Notes under the pieces: generated by a model
What the model was told of the DNA's origin: nothing
What the model saw: only the letters and a program-made list of their open reading frames with translations
The model's database searches: none
Translations under genes and position numbers: made by a program
Shown here: positions 14,432-24,526 of the stretch, in pieces
Layout: every line of letters begins with the position of its first letter
How positions within the stretch are numbered: position 1 is the first letter of the stretch
From: Pollutiaquabacter aromativorans
GTDB lineage: Bacteria; Bacteroidota; Bacteroidia; AKYH767-A; 2013-40CM-41-45
Assembly: GCA_049177215.1 (NCBI GenBank)
Contig: CP185379.1
Coordinates: forward strand, 558,001-622,000
DNA length: 64,000 bases
Direction of reading: 5' to 3'

Positions 14432-17400
14432 ATGTTAAATTTTTATTCCCACAAATTTTGCTTTGGCAGAGCTCATGTCAGTTTGCAGACAGAAATAGTT
14501 GAACTGTCAATTGCTTGTTTTAAACTAAAAATCGGAAGTTGCGTGCGATTTCTTCTGATATTCTTCTCGTTTTTAAGTTTCGAATCCAGGGGACAGGCCA
14601 CCCTCTCGATTAAGATAAATGTCGTGCAGCCTCCTGCTTTTCAGGTTTGTGAAATGAACGGCTCAAATGTTTTTCAGTTTACGATTGAGAATAATTCAGG
14701 ATTAACCATACCATCCGGTGCACATTTAGGGGTTGATCTGCCGGCTTCGGTGAGTATTCCTAACGCTACTATTAGCGGTCCGACATCACTTTTTCCGATT
14801 GGCAATACTTCGCCGATAACGAGTGGGAGCACTTATACCGGCGAGTTTACCATGAATGTTTCCTGTGGATATCTTGATGGCGGAACAAATGCGTCATTCC
14901 CAGCGACATTTAGCGGGATATATCAAAATAATACGCTTTCGTCACATATCGGAGGAACTGTTTACGAGTATCTATTTAGTACCACCGGGACTTATACAAT
15001 TAACGGTACCGCGACTTTTACACCTGCTGTATTCCATTTTGATGAAGTGGGAGGTGGAAGTGGACTCGGATCAATCCGAGTTGATTTCATGGATTTTATT
15101 GACAATCCAAATTGTGGCGTGAGCAGAGTGTTAGTTTATCAAAATACCGGTTCAGCCACATTTGAGGGGAATATTGTATATACTGAGACGCAGCCTTATT
15201 GTCCGACCTATTTTATTCAGAGCGTGACAATTGATTATTTCGACATGCAAGGTGCTGCGATTCAAAGTATATTCTCCGGCTTTACCCCTTGTAGTTTAGT
15301 TACCTGTTCAGTACAAGCGAATGTCCAAGGTGGGTCGCAAATTCAGGTTACGGTATGCTATGGCAAAATTGACCCGGACGCAGCAGGCTGTCCAATTGAT
15401 TTTCCAAATAATACGCAAATAGATTATAGTTTTCAGGCGCAGTGCGTTACTGGTGCATGCACTGCTATAGCGGGCCAGGTGAGTTTTATTGATGGCCTCA
15501 GGAGGCCACAACTAGTCCTAAGCAGAATCAATCCGCAAAACAACATTACTACTGGTCATCCTTGCTTCTGGGATATTCAGCCTGCAGTTGCAGGAACGAC
15601 AAGATGGCGGTTTGCTGTTGCCAATGACGGAGATGATGCTGCCCGGGATATCAGTTTCAGATTGTTCAACCCATATCCTACTTCAACCTATTTCATTGAA
15701 AGAGCGGATATTGCAATTGATCAGAATTTTAACGATGGGACACCGGTCAATGCGACTCTGGTGAACGAACAACCACTTGCAGCACTTTTTCCGGTGACTG
15801 CCCCTTTTCCCGAATGCGTATACAGTCTTACAGACCCGATCCGCGAAATTACGTTTCAGGTTCCACAAATGCTACCAGGCCAGCGTTTCGAATTCACTTT
15901 GGACATAACGGAATGCTGCCCCAGCAACAATGCTCTTTTCCCGAATTTCTACTTTGACAATCCGGTTTTTTTCAATCGGTGGTCGTTTGTAGACAGAGAG
16001 TATCGTGATGATTGCATTGGATCGACTCCACTTACTATTCAAACCGTTGGATTGGAACATGATAAACATCTAACTACCGCAGGATTGAATGGCAATCCTG
16101 ATATCGAGTTGGAACAGTCCTATTACCCTGCTCATGCTGACATGGATATGGCGCAAGGGACGGGTTGCAGTTCACCTGGAAACTATGAATTTGTAATAAA
16201 CAATCTGAATTTTAACAAGGCGGCAAATTATATACCCCCTTTCAATTTATGGGGAGCCCAGTCTCTTCTCGACGAAATTGACGAATCTGCAAATTGGGGA
16301 ACCCTTCAATATGCTGCGCAGGGAATTGTAGTAAGGTTCTTCATGGATGCGGGGCTTTTTATTGGAAGCGGAATGCCAAGTCATAATGATGTGTTCTTCT
16401 CAACACCAATGGGTGTTAATTGGAATTTTGATTTGTCGCAGGTAGTTTATAATAATGGTTGCCCTGGTAATGAATCTAATTATGAATTGTTTTTTAGATT
16501 TTCCGACCTCGCTCCAGTCCCGCAAACTGTTACTGAATTATTGGATATATTGAGTGTCGTTCAGTTTCACTTTTTCTTGCAAGGATGCTGCAGTTGTTTG
16601 GTGCCACTACCTATTGGCACTAACGGCATGAATGCCAACCCGAGTTATGATGTCCAGTTCTTTCTAAGAAAAGGCGCAGGACAATGCGATATACCACTTG
16701 AACGGCAGAATAACTTCGTTCAACTGCATTGTCCGGGATGCGAGTTACCCGGACCGATTATAACAAGTGATAGTGAGATTTTGGAGCGGACAACCTTTGG
16801 TTGGCTGGACTCAAATAATGATGGCCGGGCAGATATTGGGTTGATACCTGCAAATGGCAATACGAATGGCATTGCTGTAAACCGTTCGATGCAAGGAGAT
16901 ATACTACGCTCCACAATTAATTTCCGTATCTCACCTGCAAGTTCACCCACATACACTATACAGTCATTGGCTCAGGCAAATCCACCTGTTAATTTGAATA
17001 GATTGTATGTCGAGTTTTTGGTTCCTTTTTCTGAAGCTAATAACTTCGACCTGGAGGTTCGGAGTATTACCTTTACTATGACCCGTTCGGGAGTTTCCAG
17101 AACGTTTACCCATATTCCGCCACAAGCGCCTGCAATTTCACCTTTTTTCTCTGACCAGCGGAACTTAAATGGCCTCCTTGCCTTCGATTTTCAAATTAGT
17201 AAGATTGATGCGGAGTTTAGTGGTCTTGGCTTGGGAACATTTAACGAGTTCATGGACAATGATCAATTTAATGTAACGTTGGAGTTTTGCGTTCGAGGAA
17301 ATGGTCCGCAATCTGGATCCGCAGATCCGGACGATAATAGGTTTGAAAGTTTGGTTCAGGCAAGCGCTTATCTGACCGGAGTGGATCTTTGGAGTCAGGG

Positions 17401-20400
17401 GCTTTTTAATGCTTACTTCGGCGCGCATCGCTCAGTTGCCTCCGATCAGTGGGGCGGTGCGCCTAATCCAGTTGACGAGAACTGGCTCTATGTATGTGAA
17501 ACCAGGTCAGCTTATCACTATTTCTTCAGGAAGTTCACCACCATGAGCACCACTTATCATGATGTTGATGTTCGAGGTGGGTCATCAGCTCCTAAGAGGT
17601 GCGTAAAGATTCTTGATTTCAGAATTGTTTCGAGGATTGGTGGAAATTTAAGAAACTCATTTCCTAATGAGTTTCGACCGGTTCCGTTCCCCACGAACCT
17701 TACCTTTGATCTGGCTCCGTTTGACGCTGCTGGTGGTGCGAATATAACCTTTGAGCGTGCAAGTCTCACGTCAAGAATTGAAACATATGACCAGTTGTGC
17801 AGCCCTTCTGTCCTTCATCAGGTAGATTATGATGATCAGGCTCCTATGATATCACCCTCTTTCATTCCCTCCTCCCTCTCGACGTTTGAATACGACTTAG
17901 CCAGTCTAATTCAGCAGGTAGAAGAGGGCAGTATCTTGCCGCCGAGTGGTTGCACACCGGGCTCTGTAGAGTCCAGTCACCTGCTTAGCGGCGATGAAAA
18001 TGGAGTCTGGGAGATTGGTCAACCTTTTACGGTAAATGCTTGCAATGTCCTTCCTGATGAATTTAATTTAGCACAGCATTTCAGTATTGTGGATCTTGAG
18101 GAAGATGCCAGCTTGATGAGTTGCGCGCTAACTACTCCACTTCAGCTACAGGGAGTAAATACCAATATTCCAATCCTCCGACTTTCAAGACCTGATTTGA
18201 ATATTCAAGGCCCTGTGAATAGTGATCTGGAAACTGATGAGCTGATAGGTGTTTACACGTTAACTAATCGTGATGAACCTTGGCTTAATGACATTAGATA
18301 TGTGGTTGAGCATCCTTTTATCTTTATACCTACGTTGTTTTGGATGTCGCAAGGAGGCATCAGTCTGGAGGTTAATGGATCGCTTATATCCGGAAACGCT
18401 GTAACATGGGGTACTGCTCCAGGCTCGCCTCCGGGCATACTGTTTGAGTTACCTTCCATGCTTTCGGGTTCGAATGTACAATGCACTGTTCGAGTTGCTG
18501 TTGCTCAGTGCAATGACAATTTGTTTGGATTTAACGAGATTATTCAAACAATCGTAGGATGGGATTGCAGCACGCTGCCAATAGCCGGAAGTGTGGATCC
18601 TTCAACTATCTGTTTCATGGAACCGGTCGATTGGCAATTCTTTTGGACTGGAAGTAATGTAAGTATTGATGTTGATGATAATATCAGTATACCAAGTTGC
18701 TCACCCGGGCAGTTTGATATCCAAATTAGTGTCTTGCAGGGAAGCTATCGGTTGGAGAGTATCTTATTGGCGACAGCATCTTATCCGGATTTGTTGAATT
18801 TATTGAATGTCGATGTCAGTTCAATTAGTTTTACTGGTGATGGGAATCCGGTACCGACACTCTCCGCAACCATTTCATCGGATTGCAGTACCTTGAATAT
18901 AGTTGACAACGGCACGACTCCTACCGTACTTGGGCTCAATCCTGGCGAAATCGAAGTGCTTGTAATTACTATTCCTGTTGTAAACTATTGCTTAGGCACC
19001 TTTACGATGAATGTTACACCTTCGTTATTGCGCTATTGTAACTCCCCGCAGGTATTGAATTCAAAGGCGGTAGTTGTTGATGCGAGCCCGAATTGTGACT
19101 TGTCCACAATTCAGTTATGCAATACGGACGGTCTGTTTGATTTAACTACTATAAATAACGGCACAATTGATCCCACTCAAGTTGGTGTGCAAGGAATATA
19201 CTTTGACCCTTCATCTGTCTTGCCGAATCAGGATTATACGGTTTCCTTTGGACATCAGATTCAGCCCTGTAGCCTTGGCGTCGGTGGTTGCACTTACTAT
19301 AGCGACTTGATAATACATGTGGAGAATTGTGCGTTTATGACCCTGAATGCCAGCTTGATCTGCGATGGAGAAAGTACCACTTTGTCCCCGTCAAATATCA
19401 ATCTAACGGCTCCATATTCCTATGTTTGGTCAGCAAATGGCACAACCTTGAGTACCTTATCTTCCATAACAGTTTCACCATCTTCCACTACCGTTTATAC
19501 TGTTGTAGTTACTGGCAATAATGGCACGGCTACCGCCTCCGCCACCACCACCGTCCAAGTCATACCCAACCTCGGCGCCGACTGCTGCGTGCCTTCGGAT
19601 TTTGTCCCCGGCACGGATTTCTCCCTGGCCAATACCACCATCTCCTCTTTTGCCGCTACGGCGGGATGGGGCAGTTCGGTATCGACGGCGAATAAGATAT
19701 TGATCAATGGGACCTTGACGATTGATCAGAACTTTACGTTTAGCAACTGCGATCATATCATCATGGGTCCGAATGCGCAGATCAATGTGTTACCCGGTGT
19801 GCAGTTTGAGGTCCTTTTCAGTCATATTTACTCTTGCGAAGCAATGTGGCAAAGTATTAACCTTTACCCGGATGGCTCCCTGCGCATTGCCGATAGTCAA
19901 ATCGAAGATGGTTTAGCCGCTGTCAGATCGTGGGGTGTTCCGGCACTATTGGAAGTGTTCAGCAATACTTTTGACGCCAACAAAACGGCTGTTGAGTTGA
20001 CCGAAGGTGATTTCAGCAGTGCCACGTTCTATTCGAACCTGTTTCAATGCACCCGATACATCAAGCCAGCATCCAATCTTGAATGGGCATTGCATCATTT
20101 CTACTTGCGGGATGCAGAGCATGTGACCATTGGTTCTCCTACACATAACCCGAATGTCATCGAAGATGCCAGATATGGTGTTTTTGCAGAACGAACCGAC
20201 TTTTCGATTCAAAACAACGAATTCAGGCATCAGCATAGCCCCATTGTCAAGTATGGCATTTACGCCGATGGATTTGTTCCCGGTTCCTTCTATGGTCAGT
20301 ACGCAATGAATGTAGGCGATCTGTCCCCGAATATTTTTGAATCTGTCCGTACTGGCATCTTTGTTTCAAAGAACTACGATGCGTTCATCTTCGGTAATCA

Positions 20401-22009
20401 GTTTAACAGTACCGGTACGGGGGTCTTTGTCTACAATTGCCTCGCCCGACAGATCGAGGTAACACAGAACACATTAGCCGGCTTTAGTCATTATGGCATT
20501 CAATTGCAGGATAACCACGATGCTTCCATTACCGTTTCGCAGAATCAGATGAATTCCGGTTTTGTTTACCCGGCAGACGATGAATCGAGGAAAGGTATCT
20601 ATGTCAACAATTCAACCTACCTGAAAGCCCCCCTGGTGATCGAAGGCAACGATATCACGAATTGTTATACCGGTATCCAAGTGATGAACCAGAATACGGC
20701 CAATATCAAGAGTAATGTCATCCGGTTCTCGGTTCCGGATGCTGTGATCGATCTGGCCATTGAGTACCGCCAGGGAATCTGGTTACAGTTGAGCCAGAAT
20801 TTGTCTGTTCATGGGAATCAGATACTGCGAAACTGTACATCCTGTGGTACCACCCTCCAAACAGGACACGAAGAATACATGCGGGGCATCATCTGCGATC
20901 AGGCACTGCAGGCGCAAGTACATGACAACACCCTTCAAAACATCCCACAGGGCATGCTCACGCTCCAGCAAGGGTTTGGAAACCAGTATTTTTGCAACTA
21001 CCTTGAAGGCTTTATCAGCGGCATGTACTTCTATGGGGCCAGTATCGACCCGCAGGGCGATGTCACCAATACCACCGACAATCAGTGGGCGCTCGGAATT
21101 GGGAATAAAATTGACGGGGAGTTGGATCCGCCAGGATCGAATGTTGATTGGTATTTCGATTACATACCAGGTGACTTACATGATCCTCAGCCTTATAGTG
21201 TATTTGTTGTCCAAGAACTCGGAGGTACAAGTTCCACTAGCTGCAATGTAGTTCTGCCGATAGTGTCAGAACCCAAGAAGCTTTCTGATCTTTTAGCGGA
21301 TAGTACTTATCAGGCCTACCTCACAGAGAAGAAGTTGTATGACCGGTTGATTGTTTACAGGCAATTAAAGGACAGCTTGCAACTGATGTATTCCGGCAGC
21401 ACTTATGATCTGACACTTCAGAATTTTTTCAATCTGATGGCATTGGGCAATACCGGGTATCTTGAAAATGTAAAAGATGCCCTGAACAACGGGGATAAAG
21501 CCGCTGCTGAAATCGCTAATCAACAAGTAAATCCTTCGAACCTGCACGAAGCAAACAGTAAATGTGTGAATGAAATCCTGATTGCTTCTGACAAGGACTC
21601 CATCTATTATGATGCAACAGGTCGGAGTATGCTGCTAGGCATTGCATATCAGAATCCGCTCATAGGCGGAGAGGCTGTTTATCGTGCCAGAGCGATCCTG
21701 CGCCTTGATCTAGAAGACCAAATGATAGGCTTTAGAGTAGGGTCAATTTCGGGATCATCTTCATACGGTTTTGAAGTATTCCCCAACCCATCTACAGGTG
21801 AATACACGGTAGCGGCGAATAGGCTTAGCAAGATTCCGGTTGAGTTAGAAGCTTATAATTTACTTGGATCGCTGGTTTCATCCGCCACTATTGAACCGGG
21901 TGCGTCGTCCGGGAAGCTGAACATGAATTATTGCCCGCCTGGCCTGTACCGGCTGGTCATTCATCATGAGACCGGTTTAACAACTCGCTCAATCGTTTTA
22001 ATCAGATGA
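14432..22009 (+). CDS. Giant T9SS-secreted surface protein (2525 aa), Ig-like plus beta-helix
   Basis: A very long exported protein. The first ATG is used. It leaves about 35 residues before the hydrophobic signal segment (VRFLLIFFSFLSF, cleavage likely near GQA), so a later non-ATG start is possible. Residues 40-1600 are beta-rich, with Cys-containing modules I cannot name. An Ig/PKD-like domain lies at about 1630-1705 (LICDGESTTLSPSN, YSYVWSANGTTLS). A right-handed beta-helix follows at about 1750-2250, seen as repeated N-x-F/G-I-x-V turns (GIFVSKNYDAFIFGNQF, GIQLQDNHDASITVSQNQM, GIYVNNSTY). A linker precedes a T9SS sorting domain at about 2445-2525 (YGFEVFPNPSTGEYTV, then GLYRLVIHH). Its stop overlaps the next gene's start (ATGA). 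Codon and base use change within the gene near 19541 and again near 21130, so it looks mosaic. Likely an adhesin or glycan-binding surface protein. Confidence 0.88.
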   Translation: MLNFYSHKFCFGRAHVSLQTEIVELSIACFKLKIGSCVRFLLIFFSFLSFESRGQATLSIKINVVQPPAFQVCEMNGSNVFQFTIENNSGLTIPSGAHLGVDLPASVSIPNATISGPTSLFPIGNTSPITSGSTYTGEFTMNVSCGYLDGGTNASFPATFSGIYQNNTLSSHIGGTVYEYLFSTTGTYTINGTATFTPAVFHFDEVGGGSGLGSIRVDFMDFIDNPNCGVSRVLVYQNTGSATFEGNIVYTETQPYCPTYFIQSVTIDYFDMQGAAIQSIFSGFTPCSLVTCSVQANVQGGSQIQVTVCYGKIDPDAAGCPIDFPNNTQIDYSFQAQCVTGACTAIAGQVSFIDGLRRPQLVLSRINPQNNITTGHPCFWDIQPAVAGTTRWRFAVANDGDDAARDISFRLFNPYPTSTYFIERADIAIDQNFNDGTPVNATLVNEQPLAALFPVTAPFPECVYSLTDPIREITFQVPQMLPGQRFEFTLDITECCPSNNALFPNFYFDNPVFFNRWSFVDREYRDDCIGSTPLTIQTVGLEHDKHLTTAGLNGNPDIELEQSYYPAHADMDMAQGTGCSSPGNYEFVINNLNFNKAANYIPPFNLWGAQSLLDEIDESANWGTLQYAAQGIVVRFFMDAGLFIGSGMPSHNDVFFSTPMGVNWNFDLSQVVYNNGCPGNESNYELFFRFSDLAPVPQTVTELLDILSVVQFHFFLQGCCSCLVPLPIGTNGMNANPSYDVQFFLRKGAGQCDIPLERQNNFVQLHCPGCELPGPIITSDSEILERTTFGWLDSNNDGRADIGLIPANGNTNGIAVNRSMQGDILRSTINFRISPASSPTYTIQSLAQANPPVNLNRLYVEFLVPFSEANNFDLEVRSITFTMTRSGVSRTFTHIPPQAPAISPFFSDQRNLNGLLAFDFQISKIDAEFSGLGLGTFNEFMDNDQFNVTLEFCVRGNGPQSGSADPDDNRFESLVQASAYLTGVDLWSQGLFNAYFGAHRSVASDQWGGAPNPVDENWLYVCETRSAYHYFFRKFTTMSTTYHDVDVRGGSSAPKRCVKILDFRIVSRIGGNLRNSFPNEFRPVPFPTNLTFDLAPFDAAGGANITFERASLTSRIETYDQLCSPSVLHQVDYDDQAPMISPSFIPSSLSTFEYDLASLIQQVEEGSILPPSGCTPGSVESSHLLSGDENGVWEIGQPFTVNACNVLPDEFNLAQHFSIVDLEEDASLMSCALTTPLQLQGVNTNIPILRLSRPDLNIQGPVNSDLETDELIGVYTLTNRDEPWLNDIRYVVEHPFIFIPTLFWMSQGGISLEVNGSLISGNAVTWGTAPGSPPGILFELPSMLSGSNVQCTVRVAVAQCNDNLFGFNEIIQTIVGWDCSTLPIAGSVDPSTICFMEPVDWQFFWTGSNVSIDVDDNISIPSCSPGQFDIQISVLQGSYRLESILLATASYPDLLNLLNVDVSSISFTGDGNPVPTLSATISSDCSTLNIVDNGTTPTVLGLNPGEIEVLVITIPVVNYCLGTFTMNVTPSLLRYCNSPQVLNSKAVVVDASPNCDLSTIQLCNTDGLFDLTTINNGTIDPTQVGVQGIYFDPSSVLPNQDYTVSFGHQIQPCSLGVGGCTYYSDLIIHVENCAFMTLNASLICDGESTTLSPSNINLTAPYSYVWSANGTTLSTLSSITVSPSSTTVYTVVVTGNNGTATASATTTVQVIPNLGADCCVPSDFVPGTDFSLANTTISSFAATAGWGSSVSTANKILINGTLTIDQNFTFSNCDHIIMGPNAQINVLPGVQFEVLFSHIYSCEAMWQSINLYPDGSLRIADSQIEDGLAAVRSWGVPALLEVFSNTFDANKTAVELTEGDFSSATFYSNLFQCTRYIKPASNLEWALHHFYLRDAEHVTIGSPTHNPNVIEDARYGVFAERTDFSIQNNEFRHQHSPIVKYGIYADGFVPGSFYGQYAMNVGDLSPNIFESVRTGIFVSKNYDAFIFGNQFNSTGTGVFVYNCLARQIEVTQNTLAGFSHYGIQLQDNHDASITVSQNQMNSGFVYPADDESRKGIYVNNSTYLKAPLVIEGNDITNCYTGIQVMNQNTANIKSNVIRFSVPDAVIDLAIEYRQGIWLQLSQNLSVHGNQILRNCTSCGTTLQTGHEEYMRGIICDQALQAQVHDNTLQNIPQGMLTLQQGFGNQYFCNYLEGFISGMYFYGASIDPQGDVTNTTDNQWALGIGNKIDGELDPPGSNVDWYFDYIPGDLHDPQPYSVFVVQELGGTSSTSCNVVLPIVSEPKKLSDLLADSTYQAYLTEKKLYDRLIVYRQLKDSLQLMYSGSTYDLTLQNFFNLMALGNTGYLENVKDALNNGDKAAAEIANQQVNPSNLHEANSKCVNEILIASDKDSIYYDATGRSMLLGIAYQNPLIGGEAVYRARAILRLDLEDQMIGFRVGSISGSSSYGFEVFPNPSTGEYTVAANRLSKIPVELEAYNLLGSLVSSATIEPGASSGKLNMNYCPPGLYRLVIHHETGLTTRSIVLIR

Positions 22010-23541
22010 GGAAATGGGTTTTGATAATGTTCATGTCCATTAGCCAAGCGGCATTCAGCCAGTTTACAGATCGTTATTGGACGTTTGGCGACAGCGCGGG
22101 GATTGATTTCAGGAACATTACAAACCCAGTTCCGGGAGAAAGCGTCTTGAGATCTCGCGGAACATGTGCCAGCATCTGCGACAGTAGTGGAAACTTACTT
22201 TTTTATTGTGGAGACCCCTTTGTACCCCATTGGATTTCGGGATCAACATACAAACTTGGATATGTCGTTAATAAGAACAACCAGTTAATGGAGAACGGAG
22301 ATACAATTGTTGGCACTGGTTGGTATCAGGAAATGATTATTACCCCAAATCCTGCAAATAACCAGCAGTTTTATTTATTCTCCTCAGGAATAACCTCCAC
22401 AACCAATCCGGGCTTTTATTATTCTATTATTGACCTAAGCTACAACGGTGGCTTAGGAAAAGTTATTCAGAAGAATGTTCAACTTCAGAATTTTCCAATA
22501 AACGATGGACTTGCGGCGGTTAAACATGGGAATGGGCGGGACTGGTGGGTGTTGCATAAAAGATACGAGCCCAATGTATTTACAGCCGAGTTTTACTTGT
22601 ATTTGGTAACCGCGTCAGGAGTTCAGCCACAGCCTATCCAATTTACCGGAAGGCCTTCTAAGAATAACAATTTGAGAATAAAGGTTAGTCCCAGCGGGAA
22701 TAAAATAGCGGTTCATGAAGCAGGAAACAATCTTGATGTATATGATTTTGACCGTTGTGCTGGTCTTATTTCAAATCAAACAATAGTGCATGACACAAGT
22801 ACGATCAATGTCAATTGCCTGTATTGGTGTACAGAGTTTTCGCCGGATGAAACAAAGCTATATTTAACGACTATTCCCTACGGCAACAACGATTCCATTT
22901 CCTGTCTAATCCAGTTTGATCTAGAGGCACCGGATATTCAGGCCTCCATGGATACTATTCACGCTTTTCCCGAGCCGTTTGTGTGTGGGTTTGTAAAGCT
23001 TGCTCCTGATAACAAGATTTATTTGACTCATATGACGCCGCAAAGCGACTGTGAGTTCTCCTGGCTCTACTGCGACACCACCTACTACCCCGAGATCATG
23101 AACCTTAGTGTGATCCACCAGCCGAACGAGCTGGGGGCGTTGTGCGATTTCCGGCCGTATAGTTTTTATCTGGGTGGTCACCGCTCGTACCACGGCCTGC
23201 CCAACAACCCCAACTATGAGCTGGGGCCGCTGGCGGGGAGTGTGTGCGATACGCTGATCACGAGCGTGAGTCAGGTGCCCGTGTTTGAGCCTGCGCAGTT
23301 GAAGCTGTTTTTCCATACCGGCTGGCGGCAGTTGTTTGTGAACGGACAACAGCTCAAGGGCAAGCAGGGCAGTCTCTCGCTCTATTCAGTCACCGGCCAA
23401 CTCCTCCGCCGCGAGGAGATCAGCATCCAACCGCCCTACTACACCCGCCAATGGGACCTTACCGGCACGGCCGCCGGGGTGTACATTGTCGTCCTGGAAA
23501 CGGAAGCGGAGCGGGTGAGTGGAAGGGTGGTGGTGGAGTGA
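22006..23541 (+). CDS. T9SS-secreted propeller-like protein (511 aa)
   Basis: The ATG at 22006 overlaps the stop of the giant gene by four bases (ATGA), which implies translational coupling and equal expression. The signal peptide is MRKWVLIMFMSISQAAFSQF. The body has repeats like DSSGNLLFYCGD, NPANNQQFYLFSS, VSPSGNKIAVHEA, FSPDETKLYLTT and LAPDNKIYLTHM, which look like blades of a WD40/YVTN-type beta-propeller. The last 80 residues (about 430-511: LSLYSVTGQLLRREEI, GVYIVVLETEAERVSGRVVV) are a T9SS sorting domain. Composition is AT-rich up to about 23035 and then GC-rich to the end within one uninterrupted frame, a strong sign of recombination. It may form a complex with the giant protein at the surface; inference from coupling. 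Confidence 0.85.
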   Translation: MRKWVLIMFMSISQAAFSQFTDRYWTFGDSAGIDFRNITNPVPGESVLRSRGTCASICDSSGNLLFYCGDPFVPHWISGSTYKLGYVVNKNNQLMENGDTIVGTGWYQEMIITPNPANNQQFYLFSSGITSTTNPGFYYSIIDLSYNGGLGKVIQKNVQLQNFPINDGLAAVKHGNGRDWWVLHKRYEPNVFTAEFYLYLVTASGVQPQPIQFTGRPSKNNNLRIKVSPSGNKIAVHEAGNNLDVYDFDRCAGLISNQTIVHDTSTINVNCLYWCTEFSPDETKLYLTTIPYGNNDSISCLIQFDLEAPDIQASMDTIHAFPEPFVCGFVKLAPDNKIYLTHMTPQSDCEFSWLYCDTTYYPEIMNLSVIHQPNELGALCDFRPYSFYLGGHRSYHGLPNNPNYELGPLAGSVCDTLITSVSQVPVFEPAQLKLFFHTGWRQLFVNGQQLKGKQGSLSLYSVTGQLLRREEISIQPPYYTRQWDLTGTAAGVYIVVLETEAERVSGRVVVE

Positions 23542-23556
23542 CCGCCGTTAGTGCCT

Positions 23557-23827
23557 TATTCGTGATCCGCGTGCCATCAATTTGTGACCACTTTCGGTAG
23601 GCATAGGATTAGTAGCACAGAGTAACCCGGAGGACACACAGCGTCCCACAGAGATCGAACTCTGTGAGACTCTGCGTGTCCTCAGTGCGACTCCGTGTAA
23701 CTTAGACCTACGAAGAATGCTGGCAAAACAAGCCGTGAAAGGAATTACTCAAGTAAAGAATCCGTGCAAATCCGTTTTGTCCGTGTAGTCCGTGTGCCAT
23801 GCACAATGAACCACCGAACCACCGAAC
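23557..23827. repeat. Dispersed CCGTGT repeats and a 24-bp stem-loop
   Basis: GTGATCCGCGTGCCATC (from about 23560) and TCCGTGTAGTCCGTGTGCCA (about 23779) belong to the same family as 13370-13455. Between them 23630-23653 and 23660-23683 form an imperfect 24-bp stem with loop ATCGAA (GAGGACAC...CACAGAG against CTCTGTGA...GTGTCCTC). The end, ACCACCGAACCACCGAAC (23811-23828), is a short tandem repeat that touches the methyltransferase stop codon. Confidence 0.75.
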
Positions 23828-24445
23828 CTAAACCTTCCGCCCCACGAAGCGCACCACATGCGCCAGCCCTTCGTGGTGAGCGCCTTCCTGTAATGTTACT
23901 TCCGATTCGCTGATGCGGATGGTCTCGAACTCCCGGAAATCATTTCGCACTTCATCGCCCCAATACAAGAGCGACGCGTCACCCGGCCCTCCCGAACGGT
24001 ATTTTTCCTGGTACTGCAACTGCTTCTTTGAAAACGCTTCCACGAGCACCAGTCCGCCCGGCTTCACCAGCCGCCCCAGCAGCTCGTGCCAACTGCGCCG
24101 TTGCGTCTCGGGGAAATGCGCATAGATCAAGGCCAACACATCGAACGATCCTGCCGGATAGGGGAGGTCGGGCATCAACAACACGCGGTAGTCGAACGTC
24201 GCGCCGGATTCCCGGGCCAGCAACTCGGCTTTTTGTTTGCCCACGCTGCTCTGATCAAAGGCCGATACTTCCCAACCGTGCCGTGCCGCCCATACCGCGT
24301 TCCGCCCTTCCCCTTCGCAAGGCAGGAGCAGCTTACCCGGTTTGAGTCGTTTCATTTCCTGCTCGAAGAAGCGATTCGGCTCCCGGCCATAGACGAACTC
24401 GTCGCCGGCATAGCGTTCATTCCAGAAATCGGCGTGGTATTGCAT
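23828..24445 (-). CDS. SAM-dependent methyltransferase, TehB-like
   Basis: About 205 residues from ATG 24445 (MQYHADFWNERYAGDEFVYG). An in-frame ATG at 24460 would add five residues. The N-terminal WNERY...YGREPNRF pattern and the SAM-binding motif LLLPCEGEGRNAVWAARHGW (Gly-rich motif I, near residue 45), acidic D in VSAFDQSS (motif II), LLMPDLPYPAGSFDVLALIYAHFP (motif III/IV) and GGLVLVEAFSK fit class I methyltransferases of the TehB/thiopurine type. The substrate is unknown. It is divergent from the Asp-box protein gene with only about 80 bases between starts. Soluble and cytoplasmic. Confidence 0.88.
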   Translation of the reverse strand: MQYHADFWNERYAGDEFVYGREPNRFFEQEMKRLKPGKLLLPCEGEGRNAVWAARHGWEVSAFDQSSVGKQKAELLARESGATFDYRVLLMPDLPYPAGSFDVLALIYAHFPETQRRSWHELLGRLVKPGGLVLVEAFSKKQLQYQEKYRSGGPGDASLLYWGDEVRNDFREFETIRISESEVTLQEGAHHEGLAHVVRFVGRKV

Positions 24446-24511
24446 CCCGAAAGATAACACCAGCCCGACAAAACAGGAAGCGCCCCCCGGCTGTTGCAGG
24501 TTGCAACCCGC

Positions 24512-24519
24512 TATCTTTG
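24512..24519 (+). promoter_or_regulatory. Putative -7 box of Asp-box T9SS protein gene
   Basis: TATCTTTG fits TAnnTTTG and lies 7 bases before the ATG at 24527. It rules out the longer in-frame start at 24494. TTG at 24494-24496 is the only -33 candidate and sits somewhat close. Confidence 0.55.
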
Positions 24520-24526
24520 TAACACG

